A stretch of 64,000 nt of DNA from Rapana venosa (GCA_028751875.1 CM054134.1:65211700-65275699), one strand, 5' to 3'. Positions 33,093-44,417 are shown, counted from the first letter of the stretch. A program made the numbers and translations. Notes: generated by a model from the sequence alone, not told the origin.

Positions 33093-34040
33093 CTACTTCT
33101 TCTCTCGTTCGCTTTTTACACTGTCAGATGTGTTTGGGAGAAATAATGGCATGTCCTTTCCAGCTCCTCTCGTGGGCTGTGCAGCTTAGTTTGCAGGGTT
33201 ATCTCCATCGGCCACACAAAATTAATTTGCTCAGGTCGCTGAATAGCGTGCATCTCTGAAGGATGTGTTCGCCTATATAGTTTTCTTTCCCACAGGCACA
33301 CAGGGGAGAAGGAACAAGTTTCAGCTTTGTGGACATGTGGTGATTTAGTCTGTTGTGTCCAGTGCGGAGTCTTAGAGTTATGTTTGTTCTTCTCTTTTGA
33401 GATAGTGGTAGTCGTCCTCATTTGATGAGTGTCTTCTTTTCGTAGAAGGTGAGGCTGCTTTCGCACTGTTCTTTCTATGCTCCTTGTTTCGCAAGTTCAT
33501 CAACCTGTTTGTTGCCAGATATACCACAGTGCACTGGGATCCATTGGAGCATTACAGGTTTGTTTTGTGTAAGGAGCTGTAGTTCCTGTTGGAGTTCTAT
33601 TTCTTTGTCAGCAGACAGGGCTTGTAGGACTGACTGGGCATCGGTGAAGAAAACCACTTGCTGGCATTGATCTTTGGAGTGTCTGACCATGGTGGCAGCT
33701 TGTTTCAGGGCATGGGTTTCTGCACGGTAGAGGTAGTTAGTGCGGTGTCACTTCTACAGATGAGTACCGTACTTGATCAGCACTCCTGCTCCTCCATTGA
33801 AGACAGCATCTGTAACTGATACGTCTGTGTAGACCTGGATCCATGCTTGTCCTGGGTAGTAGTCTTCTACCACGGCCAGGGTCAGTGCCTTCTTCCTGGT
33901 GTCACACTGAGTTCCTTTTAGAGCCACATACTGAATAGTGGTGAGGATCTCAGGTTCCCTGTTATTGATTTCCTATGGTCTTGGTAGAGTGAGTAGCTGG
34001 GTCCCAATGAACAGAATGGGAAGGTAGATTGTTCATCTTC

Positions 34041-34054
34041 TGTTGTCTGAGTGC
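34041..34054. repeat. Target-site duplication, left copy (innermost fragment)
   Basis: TGTTGTCTGAGTGC, identical to 34,311-34,324. Confidence 0.9.
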
Positions 34055-34310
34055 ACAACGGTGGAAGTGGATTGTGCACATTCTCCGAAGAGACCCACAG
34101 TCAATCACAAGAACAGCATTGCACTGGACCCCAGAAGGAAGGAGAAAAAAAGGAAGACCAAAAGCAATGTGGAGGAGGACTGTAGAAAGTGAGATGAAGG
34201 CCATGCAGCACTCTTGGGGATAAGTAACTAGGTTAGCCCAGGGTAGGCAGGAGTGGAAGCGCTTTGTTGCTGCCCTACACACCACTGGGTGTAATGGCTA
34301 ATGATGATGA
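34055..34310 (+). mobile_element. RTE-like LINE 3' fragment, 256 bp, innermost of nest 2
   Basis: The plus frame reads RWKWIVHILRRDPQSITRTA, LHWTPEGRRKKGRPKAMWRR, TVESEMKAMQHSWG, stop, then RQEWKRFVAALHTTGCNG. It ends in a GATGATGAT tail. The start matches the point (RWKWIGH) where the plus-strand copy at 25,303-26,502 breaks off, so it belongs to that family. It is a short 5'-truncated insertion, with 14-bp direct repeats at both ends. Confidence 0.9.
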
Positions 34311-34324
34311 TGTTGTCTGAGTGC
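34311..34324. repeat. Target-site duplication, right copy (innermost fragment)
   Basis: TGTTGTCTGAGTGC, matching 34,041-34,054 exactly. Confidence 0.9.
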
Positions 34325-34429
34325 CCGGCTATGTTGGATGAAACTACTGCGCTTTATCCTGCTTCTTGTTGGCTTCTCCATCTAATGGTGCATTGGATGT
34401 TGCATACAGGAGATACCTGTATTTCTCTG

Positions 34430-34441
34430 GATACTGCCTTT
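34430..34441. repeat. Target-site duplication, right copy (nest 2, inner LINE)
   Basis: GATACTGCCTTT, matching 33,081-33,092 exactly. Confidence 0.9.
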
Positions 34442-34745
34442 GAAACATACTACATTGCTGGCTTTTTCCCAGAGGTGCAGTATCACCTTGACCAGGAAAC
34501 CATTTATGTTGTATGATTTCATATTTGCCTGCAAGGTCACATATCACACCATGTCAAAGGTCTTCTTAAAATCTAACATGACGCAGTACAGGGGTTGTTG
34601 GTTCTGTAGGCACTTTCCACATTGTGTCAGAGACTGAATACTCGCTTTGCTGTGCTGAAGACCAGCGGCTGCTGCGTTAGTTCTTGACCAATGGACTCTT
34701 TCATGAAAATACTCCAGTGGACGTAGAACACTGACTGAAATGTCA
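34430..34745 (-). mobile_element. Outer RTE-like LINE of nest 2, upstream part
   Basis: The minus frame reads CGKCLQNQQPLYCVMLDFKK, TFDMV, stop, then NINGFLVKVILHLWEKASNV and VCFKGSI at the TSD. This is the RT block containing the first catalytic Asp (LDFKKTFD for the usual DFKKAFD). It continues at 33,092 after the inserted element. The 5' boundary near 34,745 is approximate. Confidence 0.75.
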
Positions 34746-34914
34746 AGGGTTGGTTTCTATCTCCTGGTGAATCACATCCAGACAGATCATAAGAACAAGT
34801 CCACTCAAGAATTAAGGTTTTACTGCCGAATTATCTCTCAACAATATTTTGTCTCCATACGATAGTTCCACAGGAAACTGTATGTATCCATTTCCAAAAG
34901 AACCCTTTCAACAT

Positions 34915-35055
34915 AGTATATGAATCATGGGCATGGGAATCCTGGACATTGAAAACAGATCTACAAAGGAGGATCCAGGCGTTGGAGATGAGATGCCTCA
35001 GAAGACTCCTTGGCATTTCATACACACATTACCAACAAGAAGTCTGACAAACCAT
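34915..35055 (+). mobile_element. RTE-like LINE fragment (thumb region)
   Basis: The plus frame reads ESWTLKTDLQRRIQALEMRC, LRRLLGISYTH, nearly the same residues as the minus element at 8,560-8,680 (LNADLQRRIQALEMRCLRRL). It is about 45 codons long and truncated at both ends. Confidence 0.75.
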
Positions 35056-35285
35056 CACCCAACACATTTCCAGAAATTTCAGAAACTCCCTTGAATACTA
35101 CATTTCAGAAACTTCAGAAATTGTATAGATTACCGTAGAACATTTCAGAAACTTCTAGAACTTCTTGGATATTGAAGAACATTCTGAAAACTCCCAGAGC
35201 CTCTTAGAATACTGTAAAGAATTCAGGAAACTCCTGGACCTTCTCAGAATACCATAGATCATTCCAGAACTATCAAAGAAAAGGC
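35056..35285. repeat. Degenerate tandem array of about 42 bp rich in GAA/TTC inverted pairs
   Basis: Units such as GAACATTTCAGAAACTTCTA then GAACTTCTTGGATATTGAA repeat about five times with drift. Several hold alternating GAA and TTC blocks at the spacing of heat-shock elements, e.g. AGAAACTTCTAGAAC at about 35,149. A noisy copy of the right half lies at 51,418-51,600. Confidence 0.55.
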
Positions 35286-35449
35286 AATATCATTTCTCAA
35301 CGAACCTAATGAATAAAGATCACATTCAACACAGGCTCTTTAGGTTAGCGCAGCTGTCTTCATGTTTTGAAACCCGATTTTGCAACAATCAGTGTGATCA
35401 AACAAACAAACAGGCAGAGAGGATCAACAAGATTCATTTAGATCTGTTA

Positions 35450-35735
35450 GGGGACGGGATAGCTCAGTGGTCGGAGCACTCGCTTTCCCCCAGCCAAGTT
35501 AAGCAGCCTCGAGCGTGGTTACCAGTTGGATGGGTGACCGTTTGCGTGCCTTGGCTTCAGTACAGTTCCCCCAGTTCACCCAGCTGTAAATGGGTACCTG
35601 CCCTCTTTAGGGTCAGGGAAGGTAAAGCAGCGAAGGGAGAAGGAGTTAGCCCGCTGCCTACCCAATATGCCTAAGGCCATAGCGAAGTGAGGTCCTCTGA
35701 TGCTCCTCAGCTCCCCCCTTACGATCATTATTATT
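35450..35735 (+). mobile_element. SINE C: tRNA-like half fused to 5S rRNA-like segment
   Basis: The head GGGGACGGGATAGCTCAGTG GTCGGAGC is a tRNA-type A box. From 35,496 to 35,542 the sequence AAGTTAAGCAGCCTCGAGCG, then GTTACCAGTTGGATGGGTGA CCG, follows the internal control region of animal 5S rRNA, including box A, intermediate element and box C, at about 80% ungapped by eye. The remaining body (CAGTTCACCCAGCTGTAAAT GGG, GTTAGCCCGCTGCCTACCCA, AGCGAAGTGAGGTCCTCTGA) ends in ATTATTATT. Both halves are polymerase III promoter parts. Other copies are at 51,121-51,361 (minus) and 51,791-52,094 (plus). Confidence 0.75.
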
Positions 35736-37619
35736 GGTTGATGGGACACCTTTTCCTTTATCTTACTGTTTGCAGATTGGGGTGTATGTTAGCTGGATCC
35801 TGCTTTTGATGGTTGTGTTGTATGTTCTTGTTGTTTATGTTGTTGTGTGGTGGTTGTGGTGGTTGCGATGTGTGTGTGTGTGTCGTTTTGTTCCTGGAGA
35901 TGTGTACTGTGTGTGTGTGTGTGTGTGTTTGTGGTGTGTAAATTTAGTTAGTTAGTCTTCAAATTGTTATGTTTTATTTTTTAATGTTTAATTTTAATTT
36001 CACATTTAAGCCAAATAACCAGACACCCTACAACAGGAGACTGAAATATCAGCAGTAGTGAGAAAGAGGAGGAGAGAGAAGAGACGATCATGAGTCACTA
36101 GGAGCGACACGAACCGTGTGAGAGCTGAGACTTGAGGATGATACTGGAGAGAGACGAAGAATGAGTGAGAGCCACGTAGACGAGGAAGAGAGAGGGTGAG
36201 GAGAGAGAACCGATTAAGTGAGACCACGGAGTCCGAGGTGTGGTCGTGACGGCGGACCTTGAACCAGGAGTTGAGACTAGAAAGGGTGCAAGACGAGGAA
36301 GCGTCCGTTGAGACGAGATTTGATGAGGAGCACTAATGACAATTATTAATGTCGTTAGGTTTTTTTTTTACATACCCTTCTCAAATGGCGTAATTGCGCG
36401 GGGAGGGGATCGAAATCTCGAAAAATAATACAAACAAAAATTAGATCACTGCTTTTTAGTTTTTTTTTTTTTTTTTTTTCACAACTCATCAAACATTCTT
36501 AGGGAGCGGTAACCAGAACGTGGTATTTATTGTTTATAATTTAATCTGGACATGTGTGAAAGATGTCCCTGTAAAGTAGAATGGGATAACGGATAATCGT
36601 TGTAGGTTGGAGGAGGTAAACTGAGGAATGTCACACACAGAGCGGAAATTTGCGGTGTGGTTGTTATTGCTGGACTGAGTCACTGGGCGTGTCCAGTAGA
36701 TTACAACATATTTTTGGCTGCTTTCTGTTACTGGGTATTGTCCTAGCCCCCTGTCCATTTTGTGTTTTCAAAGTGTTATTTGTTCATGTGACATACACAT
36801 CTGGCAATCCTCGGGGGGTACGACTGTCGGTGAGTTGATTCCCGGATTTCACTGATTGCATTTACCCTTCTGACATTGGTTTTGAATCGGTTTCCAATAC
36901 CCCCCTGTTCTCCATCCACATCCTTCCCTGAGCTGTTATCTGTATAGTGTCAACTGAGCGCTGTTGTTGGTGCTGTCACTGCTGACAGACATGTCATCTT
37001 TCATTTTTTCACTTTCGTTGTACGTACTCGTGTCCGTTTGCCGTTTTAGAGTCAATTAGTGCGGCCCTGCAGCTGTCACTGACACTGGGTCAATCACGAA
37101 ACAAGCTTGACGAGAGAACAGGAAGGGCTCGGCCGTTGTTGCCGTGCAGGTTCGAACAGCTACGACGAGGTTGTGCCAGTTAAAGGGAGGCGTAACGTGT
37201 CTCAATGCTGTGTCCAAAAAGCAGTTTTTTTTTACTGCTATTATTAACATAATTAACAGGGGCGGTGTTGTGGCTAAAAAACAACTCTCTGAAGGGGTGG
37301 AAACAGGGATTGGATTTTCATGTTGCATTTTTCATCTACCTGACCTTATGTTGTCTCCTCCATCCCTTTTGTCATGGGCTATTGCGCATTGCCCCTGTCC
37401 ATGTTTGGTATCAAATACACTGTCTCTGTCGGCTTGGTTGTTTTGCTTGAAAGTTGGTGGGGTTGGCCACAGGCCAACTCAATAACCGTTTGATTCCTCT
37501 CCTGCCCTCGTTTTGAAAGATTGTTAAGGGCCATTTAGGCAGAAAGGTGTTCAGAACCGTTTTCTACACAGAAGGTAGACCTGTTACTGGTTAATGGTGG
37601 CCTTTCTGGTTTGTTGAAA
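35631..37619. repeat. 1,989-bp block, exact copy of 51,990-53,978 (left copy)
   Basis: All landmarks keep a constant offset of 16,359 bp, and homopolymers (T10 near 36,360, T20 near 36,460) are the same length in both copies. The block holds the SINE C 3' half, TG-rich sequence near 35,860-35,940, a GA-rich stretch near 36,055-36,200 and otherwise unique-looking sequence. Its longest frame (113 codons at 37,144) has no recognisable domain, so I call no gene in it. Perfect identity of non-coding sequence points to a false assembly duplication or a very recent real one. Confidence 0.9.
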
Positions 37620-38026
37620 ACAATAAATTTCGTTTCCACTCACTCTTTGAATAGCACGCTCTTGCTGGTAGAAAGCATAGGGGAACGTCACGAGAGAGTG
37701 TGTGAGTGGAGGAGACATGTGAGAGATAGAGAGAGAGAGAGAATATGAGGGGTTTTAAGCGCAGAGACTGAGGGGGACTCCGATTGAGGCGAGGAGAGTG
37801 AGAGTGAGGAGATTGATTGGACCTGATTGATTTATTATGTAGATATCTTCTGTTTAAACGTCTATTACACATTATAGTGATTTTTTGACCGGTAGATATG
37901 TGAATAATTTTATGTGATTATTATGATTTTATTATGTGTGTGTATGTTTGTTTGTATGTATGTATGCATGTTATGTGTGTGTTTGTGTGGTTTTATCCTA
38001 TATATTTTATTTTTTATTTAAATTAT

Positions 38027-38333
38027 TGTATATCGAGGATAAATGGAATAATGCGCTTATGTGCTTCTTTTTCTTATCATTCTAGTCCCAATTGGGTATG
38101 CGGTTTTGTATATTTCCTGTCATTCTGTTTCCACTCCGGCACACAATGGCCTACTCTTCACGAACAGCGCAATAACAAGAGTTTAAGCGTGTGCGAAATA
38201 ATGTTCTGCGTGCGTTTGCACAACGGGGCTTCGGTTTTTGTCTTCATCGAAGGTCTTTTAGGGATGAGTGGAGTCTGCACTGATGTTAACTCCAGGAATA
38301 ATATCTCCCCTTGTACGGGAATCGAACCCGTGT
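38027..38333 (-). mobile_element. SINE B, noisy copy
   Basis: Read on the plus strand: ATCGAGGATAAATGGAATAA, GGGTATGCGGTTTTGTATAT, CACACAATGGCCTACTCTTC, ACTGATGTTAACTCCAGGAA and GGGAATCGAACCCGTGTG (B box). Extra and missing bases at almost every block set it apart from the other copies. Confidence 0.8.
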
Positions 38334-38535
38334 GTGTGTGTCTGTGTGTGTGGGTCGTGTTTGGTTGCGCGCGCGCCGCGTGTGTATGTGGTGGGTACGG
38401 TGTGCGTTGCGGTGAGTTGCACTGTTGCGTGCGTGCGGTGCGTAGTAGTGCGTGTGTTCCAGTTGTTCTGTTGATAAAGTCCTTACTCCGAAAAGTGTAT
38501 ACATCCAGAGGGGATTATGAGTGTGTTGCCTGTGG

Positions 38536-38569
<34 letters not shown>

Positions 38570-38632
38570 GTCTTCTATGTAACGATCTGTTAACTATAAG
38601 TTGATTTTAGTTTGTGTGTGTGTGCTGTGTGT

Positions 38633-38663
<31 letters not shown>

Positions 38664-38733
38664 TGTGTGTGTATGTGAGTATGTGTATGTGTATGTGAGC
38701 TGTATATATATGTGTGAGATTGTGTGTTGATGT

Positions 38734-38768
<35 letters not shown>

Positions 38769-39415
38769 CGTGTGCTCGGTGGTTCTGTGTGTGTAGTGTG
38801 TGTCATGTGTGATGGTGTGTGAGTGTGCATGTGAATGTGTGTGAGTATTGTGTGTATTTGTCTGGGTCGTTTGTCAGTGTGACGTGAGTGTGTGTTTTTA
38901 TTATTTATTTTTTTTATTCTTTGTTGATTATCGATGATTATGGAATTTGCTCTTATGTGCTTTTTTACTTCTGTCCAACGTGTGTATGCGGGTTTTGTTA
39001 AATTTTGTCATACTAGTGTGTGTTGTGGTTTGGTAGTGTGTGTGGGATGTGTCTGTGCGCGGACGAGCGCGTGAGTACTTGTGCGCGTTGCGTTGAGTGT
39101 CTCTGTGTGATGTAAAGATATCAGAGAAATTTGTGTTTTGTTTGTATGTTGTCCTATAGTATGTGTTTGGTCAGTGAGTGTGTGTGATGTATGTGTGTGT
39201 GTGTGTTTGTGTGTTTGTTTTGTGTGTATGCTTGTGTGTGTATAATCTGTGATTTCGCTGCCGTTGCGCGATTGTTCGGTGTTGCGTTGCGTGTACGAGT
39301 GAGCTTTGAGAGTGGTGTGCGTATGTGTCGTGTGGGTGTGTGTGTGTGTTTTTTGTGATGTGTGTGTGTAGGTGTGTGTGGGGTGGTGTGTGTGTGGGTT
39401 GGTGGTGTTGTGTTG
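38334..39415. repeat. TG-rich tract of about 1.1 kb
   Basis: Irregular TGTG runs broken by CGTG, GTTG and TATG. A SINE B end fragment in minus orientation (GATTATGGAATTTGCTCTTA) sits near 38,934-39,010. Frames are poly-Cys/Val or His/Thr and not genes. Confidence 0.8.
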
Positions 39416-39949
39416 TTACATTTAAAATGAACTATAGCAACTAATAACAGTTATAAAGAACCTTCGAGGACCTTGCTTTTTGGACATGAACTACAGGGGG
39501 GTCATGTTTTTAGATACATGTTTATAAAGTCCTCAACCTGTGAAGGATAACAAGTAGAATTATTTATTACATATAAATTCCGAATAATTATTCTATACAA
39601 TTCGATTATTTAACAAGCCAAATAATTTTGGTCCTTTGGGAATCGTTTAACACTTATTACCGATTTCGGATAAGATATAATTTAGCAAGAGAAAGATGGG
39701 TGTGTAAAATTTATTATAAACATAAGAGCACTTAGAGGGTTTACAGAAACATTTCTTTAAATATATAAGCTTTTGTACGGCGGATGAACAATCACAGGAA
39801 TGGTTCATACTGCGGCTGTGTTGCTGACTTTCAGAATTTTCTGCAGAGAAAGTATTATTATTGTTTGGATGGCTTTTATAGCTTTTTGTTTTACTTATAT
39901 TATATCTTTTTTTGTTCCAAACGAATTTATTTGCTAGCTGTAGCTTTGC
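39416..39949. other. AT-rich unassigned stretch
   Basis: No gene seen. It may hold the C-terminal and 3' UTR remains of the LINE on the minus strand to the right. Confidence 0.4.
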
Positions 39950-41010
39950 ATAGGTCATGTAACATAAATTTCGTCTACGGTGGAATAGGATAGCAGCATT
40001 ACATAAGTGATATTAAGGTTTTTGATATAATTAGTGACCTTCAGTATGCTATCCTTGACTTTGGCTGTTATTGTGTTAGTTGTCTTTTAGTACGAGATCT
40101 GTCAACTATACTTCACTTCTTGCAAGTTTGTTTTTTTCTGAGTAATTAAATGTGGAAGTTGTGTAGGTCATTAGTAATACCAGATTCCTGGAATTTTGTG
40201 ATTTTTTGGGGATTACAATTTCCTTACCTAATGGCCCTTTTAAAAGTTCTGAAGAGAGAGGTGGTTTTTTTGGGCTCCATCTCAACCAAATTACACATGT
40301 TTTCCATGATTCATATTGAACCCTGGAACTTTTGATCCTAAAAAAAAAATAATAGTATTTATACATTTCGAACGCAAGTGTAAATGATTTGTTCTGTCAC
40401 TGACTAAAGTAATTTCAGTATAATCTGCCATACTGAGAAACATTGTTTTTTCAATATTATATATAGTTTTTCCAGGTATGTCTTCATTTTCACGGAATCA
40501 TTATTGCCAGTATTTCTGCACAATAGGACAAATATATATGGAGGACAGTGGGTCACCTCTGTTCGGCATAATCGATCTATTTATAATTCCACCTAAGGAG
40601 ACTTGAATATAGACTGAACACAAGTTTGGATATTGTACAAAAATATTTTTCTTGTCCATTTTACAAAATCCATGTTGGGGAAGAAATACCTAATGCTTTA
40701 AGAAATTTTTTTAAACATGAATTCCCAATCTAACTGAGTCAAAAGCTATTTCTAAAATCAATATTCAACAAAGAGTCCAGATAAATGATGTTTTCTAAGT
40801 AAGCTATTGAACATAAATAAGTCGAATATTGTCACCAAGACATCTTTCCTTCTTTTGTAAGTTTAGTTGTTAATAATACATTTTTCAATCGGGGTTGGGT
40901 TAGCTAATGCATTTTTTATTCCCAATTTTTTACTCAACATTTTTTTTAACAAAGATATTGGTCTCCACGTTCTTTACCTCGTTGGTTTGGTTTGTGTTGT
41001 GTCGAATTGG
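39950..41010 (-). mobile_element. L1/Tx1-like LINE reverse transcriptase, frame-shattered
   Basis: Pieced together from minus-strand frames, in order from 41,010 down: DNIRLIY (near 40,830), IDF...AFDSVRLGIHV (near 40,720-40,775), ISSPTWIL (near 40,665), GDPLSSIYICPIV (near 40,525-40,565), RENEDIPGKTIYNI (near 40,450-40,495), QYGRLY/ADYTEITLVSDRTNHL (near 40,390-40,435), KTCVIWLRWSPKK (near 40,270-40,310). This is the order of an L1/Tx1-type RT. Nearly every motif lies in a different frame, which suggests sequencing indels as much as decay. Confidence 0.65.
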
Positions 41011-43250
41011 GTATAATGTGATTTTCGCCTTGCCTTTGAACAACATGTTAGTTCTCGCATTTTTTTATATCCAGCATTTAATGCTCTATCTAAAATACCT
41101 ATTTTATCCTAAAAGCTCACTTAGAGAGATCTTCAGTGAACACTCTGTACCCCGGGTGAGACTTTTAATTTGTTTTTCAATATTTTATATGCCAATAGTT
41201 GCTTCTTATTACTTTATTTCCCCTATTTAAATCATTTTTGCTTTCTTAACTTAGTTATGGTATATGTGTTGTCAAGGTTCTTTTATCTGACAGTGACTCT
41301 AGGTTTGGAGTGTTATTAGCCCATATTATTTACATTAATTGTTTATAAAAATTTTAACTTCTGATTAAATATCTTTCTGAGTGTTCTGCATAATTACTAC
41401 TTATAATCTGTTAGTGTTGCCCATGTTTTATTTAACCTAAAGTGTCTTTTTTTACTAAATTTAATAAAGTAGTAATCTGTCACTTGTCTCTCCTTCAGCT
41501 TACATCTTGCTATCATTTTCACCCCTCTCTATCTCTTTCTTCCCTTTATATATTTTTAACTGTTCTTTCTTTGTTTCTATACTAATGACATATTCATCAT
41601 GTTCTCTCCTTTTTTTCAAGTTTGCTGTATTATGTCTTTTCATTATTTTAGATTCTTATTTATTTTCAATTTTTCTTTTTTATCTTTAGCACTTTAGGAT
41701 AAATAGTGCCATGATCTAATTTACATTTACAGAAAGTGTCAAGGAACACACGTGGGGTCAGAGATTGTGTGAGTTGCAGTTGTTATTCAGATAAAGGGAC
41801 CAGTTTCTAATTGTTTCCTCTTGCCGTTATGAGGACCTGCTATGTTATCTTATTTTAAGTTTTAATAATCTGCTTCGTAATCTTCGTTTAGATTTGATTT
41901 TTCTTTCTTGAGAGATGAATATCGGAATCATATTTCCAAGTATTGTCATTCGTTTAGAAGTTGCCATAAACTCAACTGTAACATTATGCATCCGACCTCG
42001 AATGGTTCTTCCTTTGTCCTGTATCCCAAACTTCTATATCCTGCATCTCTAACAAAAGGGGCAAACTTCATTTGAACTTATGAGTCGAGGAAAGAAAATC
42101 AAATCTAGCCTGTCTTGACAATGGGTTATGTACTTCTACATGTGTATCTTGGGACATCAGGATTTTAGATCTACTCCCAGGATTTCATTTAAAGTCTGAT
42201 TCGATTTATCATTATTGTATAACTTCAATTCTTTAGGTCTAGGATTATTGAATATTTGCTATACTTATAGTAATCCTTTGCTGGTTTGAGCACCAATTGA
42301 AATTACCCAACTATAATATGTTGTTTTAGCATCTTTGTTCTTTTTTTTATGTCAAATATATACAATTCAGGTTTTGTTAGCTATTTGGACCATAATTAAT
42401 TAATCCATAAGAGAATACTTTGTTTCTTTCAATTTCTGCTTTAACCAAGATTGTTTCTCCCTTACCTTTTGAAAACATTTTTTACTTTTTTCTCGAAATT
42501 TATTATTAAAAAAGAATGGATTCCCCCTCCTACTTAGAATGCTATGGATGGGAAAAACTTTGCCTAAATTCCTCACTCACACCAAAATGATGTTACCTCA
42601 ATCCTTTCTTTCATTCAAAGCAGAGTGTACTGCAAAGAAATATATGGTAGGATAATGATTTTTTTTTTTCCAATTACTTGGAATAGGTCTTGTCTTTTCT
42701 GGTATGGTATTAGGCCCTCTGTCAGTTTTACCAATACATTGATTGACACTGAACTATTCCCATTTAGTTTGTAAGCCTGTAGTTTTATAGTATTGCATCC
42801 CACTACTAATATTAATGGCTTTTATTATAAGGCACTACCACATGTGTCTAAAAAAATTGCTTAATAAACATCCTACACCCCCCCCCACAGTAAAAAAAAA
42901 GAGCACAAAAATATAAAAGTGAGCATTTGAGGAGATTACGCATACTACAATACAAAATGGTGTCCAATGAAAGCATGGTATTACAAAAATTTTGACGATG
43001 TCTGTCAATTCAAAAACAAACAAGCCAGGCAACATAACAACAAACTTTTTGTAAAAAAGCTCATGTTTGACTTGACCTAATCCCAAGCGAATCTGGGTTA
43101 CTTTGCACCTTAAGCTAATATTTACATAAGTACAGCATGTATTACAGGAAAAAAAAAATCCTATAACAAGGGTCAACAAATTAAACCACCTATAACGGAA
43201 ACTGGTGTATGACGAAAAGGCCCGAACCGCCATGAAGTATGCAAGTAGAG
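41011..43250. other. AT-rich stretch, possibly the upstream part of the same LINE
   Basis: No motif could be placed with confidence. Frames at 40,907-41,230 (plus) and 42,835-43,233 (minus, 132 codons) are hydrophobic AT-driven translations without a recognisable family. Confidence 0.4.
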
Positions 43251-43984
43251 TAGGTCACAAATATTCACCTATCCCCCGCTCCCCTATCATGCATTCCTGC
43301 ACGTACACTCACATTCACGCTCAAGCACGTATTTACAACACACACACACACAGGGAACCTGCAACCAATGCTGTGTTGAATAGATTGATTATTTGCCTCA
43401 TGGAACCATTTAATTCTGCAGGCGCTAGAGTTCAGTCTCGTCCCCCCCCCACACCCCATCCCTATATTCCCCACACAGAGGAAAACCAAAAACTTCAAAA
43501 CTGGGTTTTTCCCTCCCCATCTTCCGGCTACATCACCCCCCCACCCCCTTAAATCCCACCCATCTTTTCTTGAACCAAAAATCACCCAACTAGATGTTTG
43601 TGGGTAATGTACAAGACTTTAAAAGGAAAAAGATCCATGTAAAACTAACTCCACCTCCACTGGACAGTTTTCTGGGTCAAGTTATAAATGAATGAGCACG
43701 AGCACACTCACAAACACCCCCCCCCCAACCTCCTATTTTTCACTCTCCCCCTCCCTACTCTCTCCCCCCTCTCTATCCCCCCCCCCCACCACCCCGCCCT
43801 CACACAAAAAACAGCATATATCAGCGGCAATTAGCAAAAAATGGGTTTGGCTTATGTCTTCTTCATTATTATTTGTCATCATATTATCACAACATGAGAA
43901 TCACACCAACAAGAATTTGTCAAAAACGAATGTTTGGCATTCTCGCATAGACCAAGCATCACACTATTCTCAAATGACAACATA
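43251..43984. other. C-rich and mixed low-complexity stretch
   Basis: CA tract near 43,338-43,353; C runs near 43,443, 43,717 and 43,785. No gene seen. Confidence 0.5.
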
Positions 43985-44250
43985 CTTCAATAATGCAAAC
44001 ACACCTTCAATAATGCCAACACACTGTCATTATGCCAACACACCTTCAATAATGCAACACACCTTCAATAATGCAACACACTGTAATAATGCATCTCACC
44101 TTCAAAAATGCCAACACACATTCTCTCTTTAAATGATGCAACACCACCTTCATATATGCATCGCACCTTCAATAATGCACGCACCTTCAATATCTGCTGA
44201 AGAACCCACTTTCAACAATGCAACCCACTTTCAATAATGCAACACAATCT
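43985..44250. repeat. About 20-bp minisatellite, unit close to CTTCAATAATGCCAACACAC
   Basis: TTCAATAATGC recurs roughly every 18-21 bp, about a dozen times, with variable spacing (CACCTTCAATAATGCAACAC and similar). Confidence 0.8.
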
Positions 44251-44417
44251 ATCAACGGCCACCCAACGCTTACAAAGTATACTGTGTCATAACTCCAAAT
44301 GCACCCGCCAGTGCAACCCTCCCCTGCCCGCGCACGCAGCACGGCACGCACGCGCGCGCACACTCGCTACACACAACACACACCAAAAAGCTAGGGTGCA
44401 CGCAAAGATCCTATAAA

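Larger units (their letters stand above)
33093..34429 (-). mobile_element. I/Nimb-like LINE with RNase H, 5'-truncated, inserted in an RTE-like LINE
   Basis: Minus-strand translation of 33,965-33,475 gives a ribonuclease H domain: AWIQVYTDVSVTDAVFNGGA, NYLYRAETHALKQAATMVRH, VVFFTDAQSVLQAL and LQWIPVHCGISGNKQVDELA. The four acidic catalytic positions (YTD, AE, TDA, VDEL) are all present. A frame at 33,240-33,430 then reads TLRLRTGHNRLNHHMSTKLK, SPLCACGKENYIGEHILQRC, the Cys/His tail that ends I- and Nimb-clade proteins. Stops (TAG and TGA near 33,765) and frameshifts inactivate it. RNase H-bearing LINEs remove their template RNA during integration. A perfect 12-bp TSD brackets it, and a third element sits inside at 34,055-34,310. 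Confidence 0.85.

Noticed and set aside
35496..35542. True 5S rRNA gene
   Set aside because: Only the internal promoter region is present, fused to a tRNA-like head; the ends of 5S rRNA are missing.
37144..37485. 113-codon frame inside the exact duplicate
   Set aside because: It has no motif and ordinary composition for chance frames. Its repetition reflects the duplicate and not selection.
38334..39415. Telomere-like repeat
   Set aside because: The tract is irregular TG without a TTAGGG unit.
42835..43233. 132-codon hydrophobic frame
   Set aside because: AT-rich chance frame inside the low-fidelity interval, with no homologous pattern.
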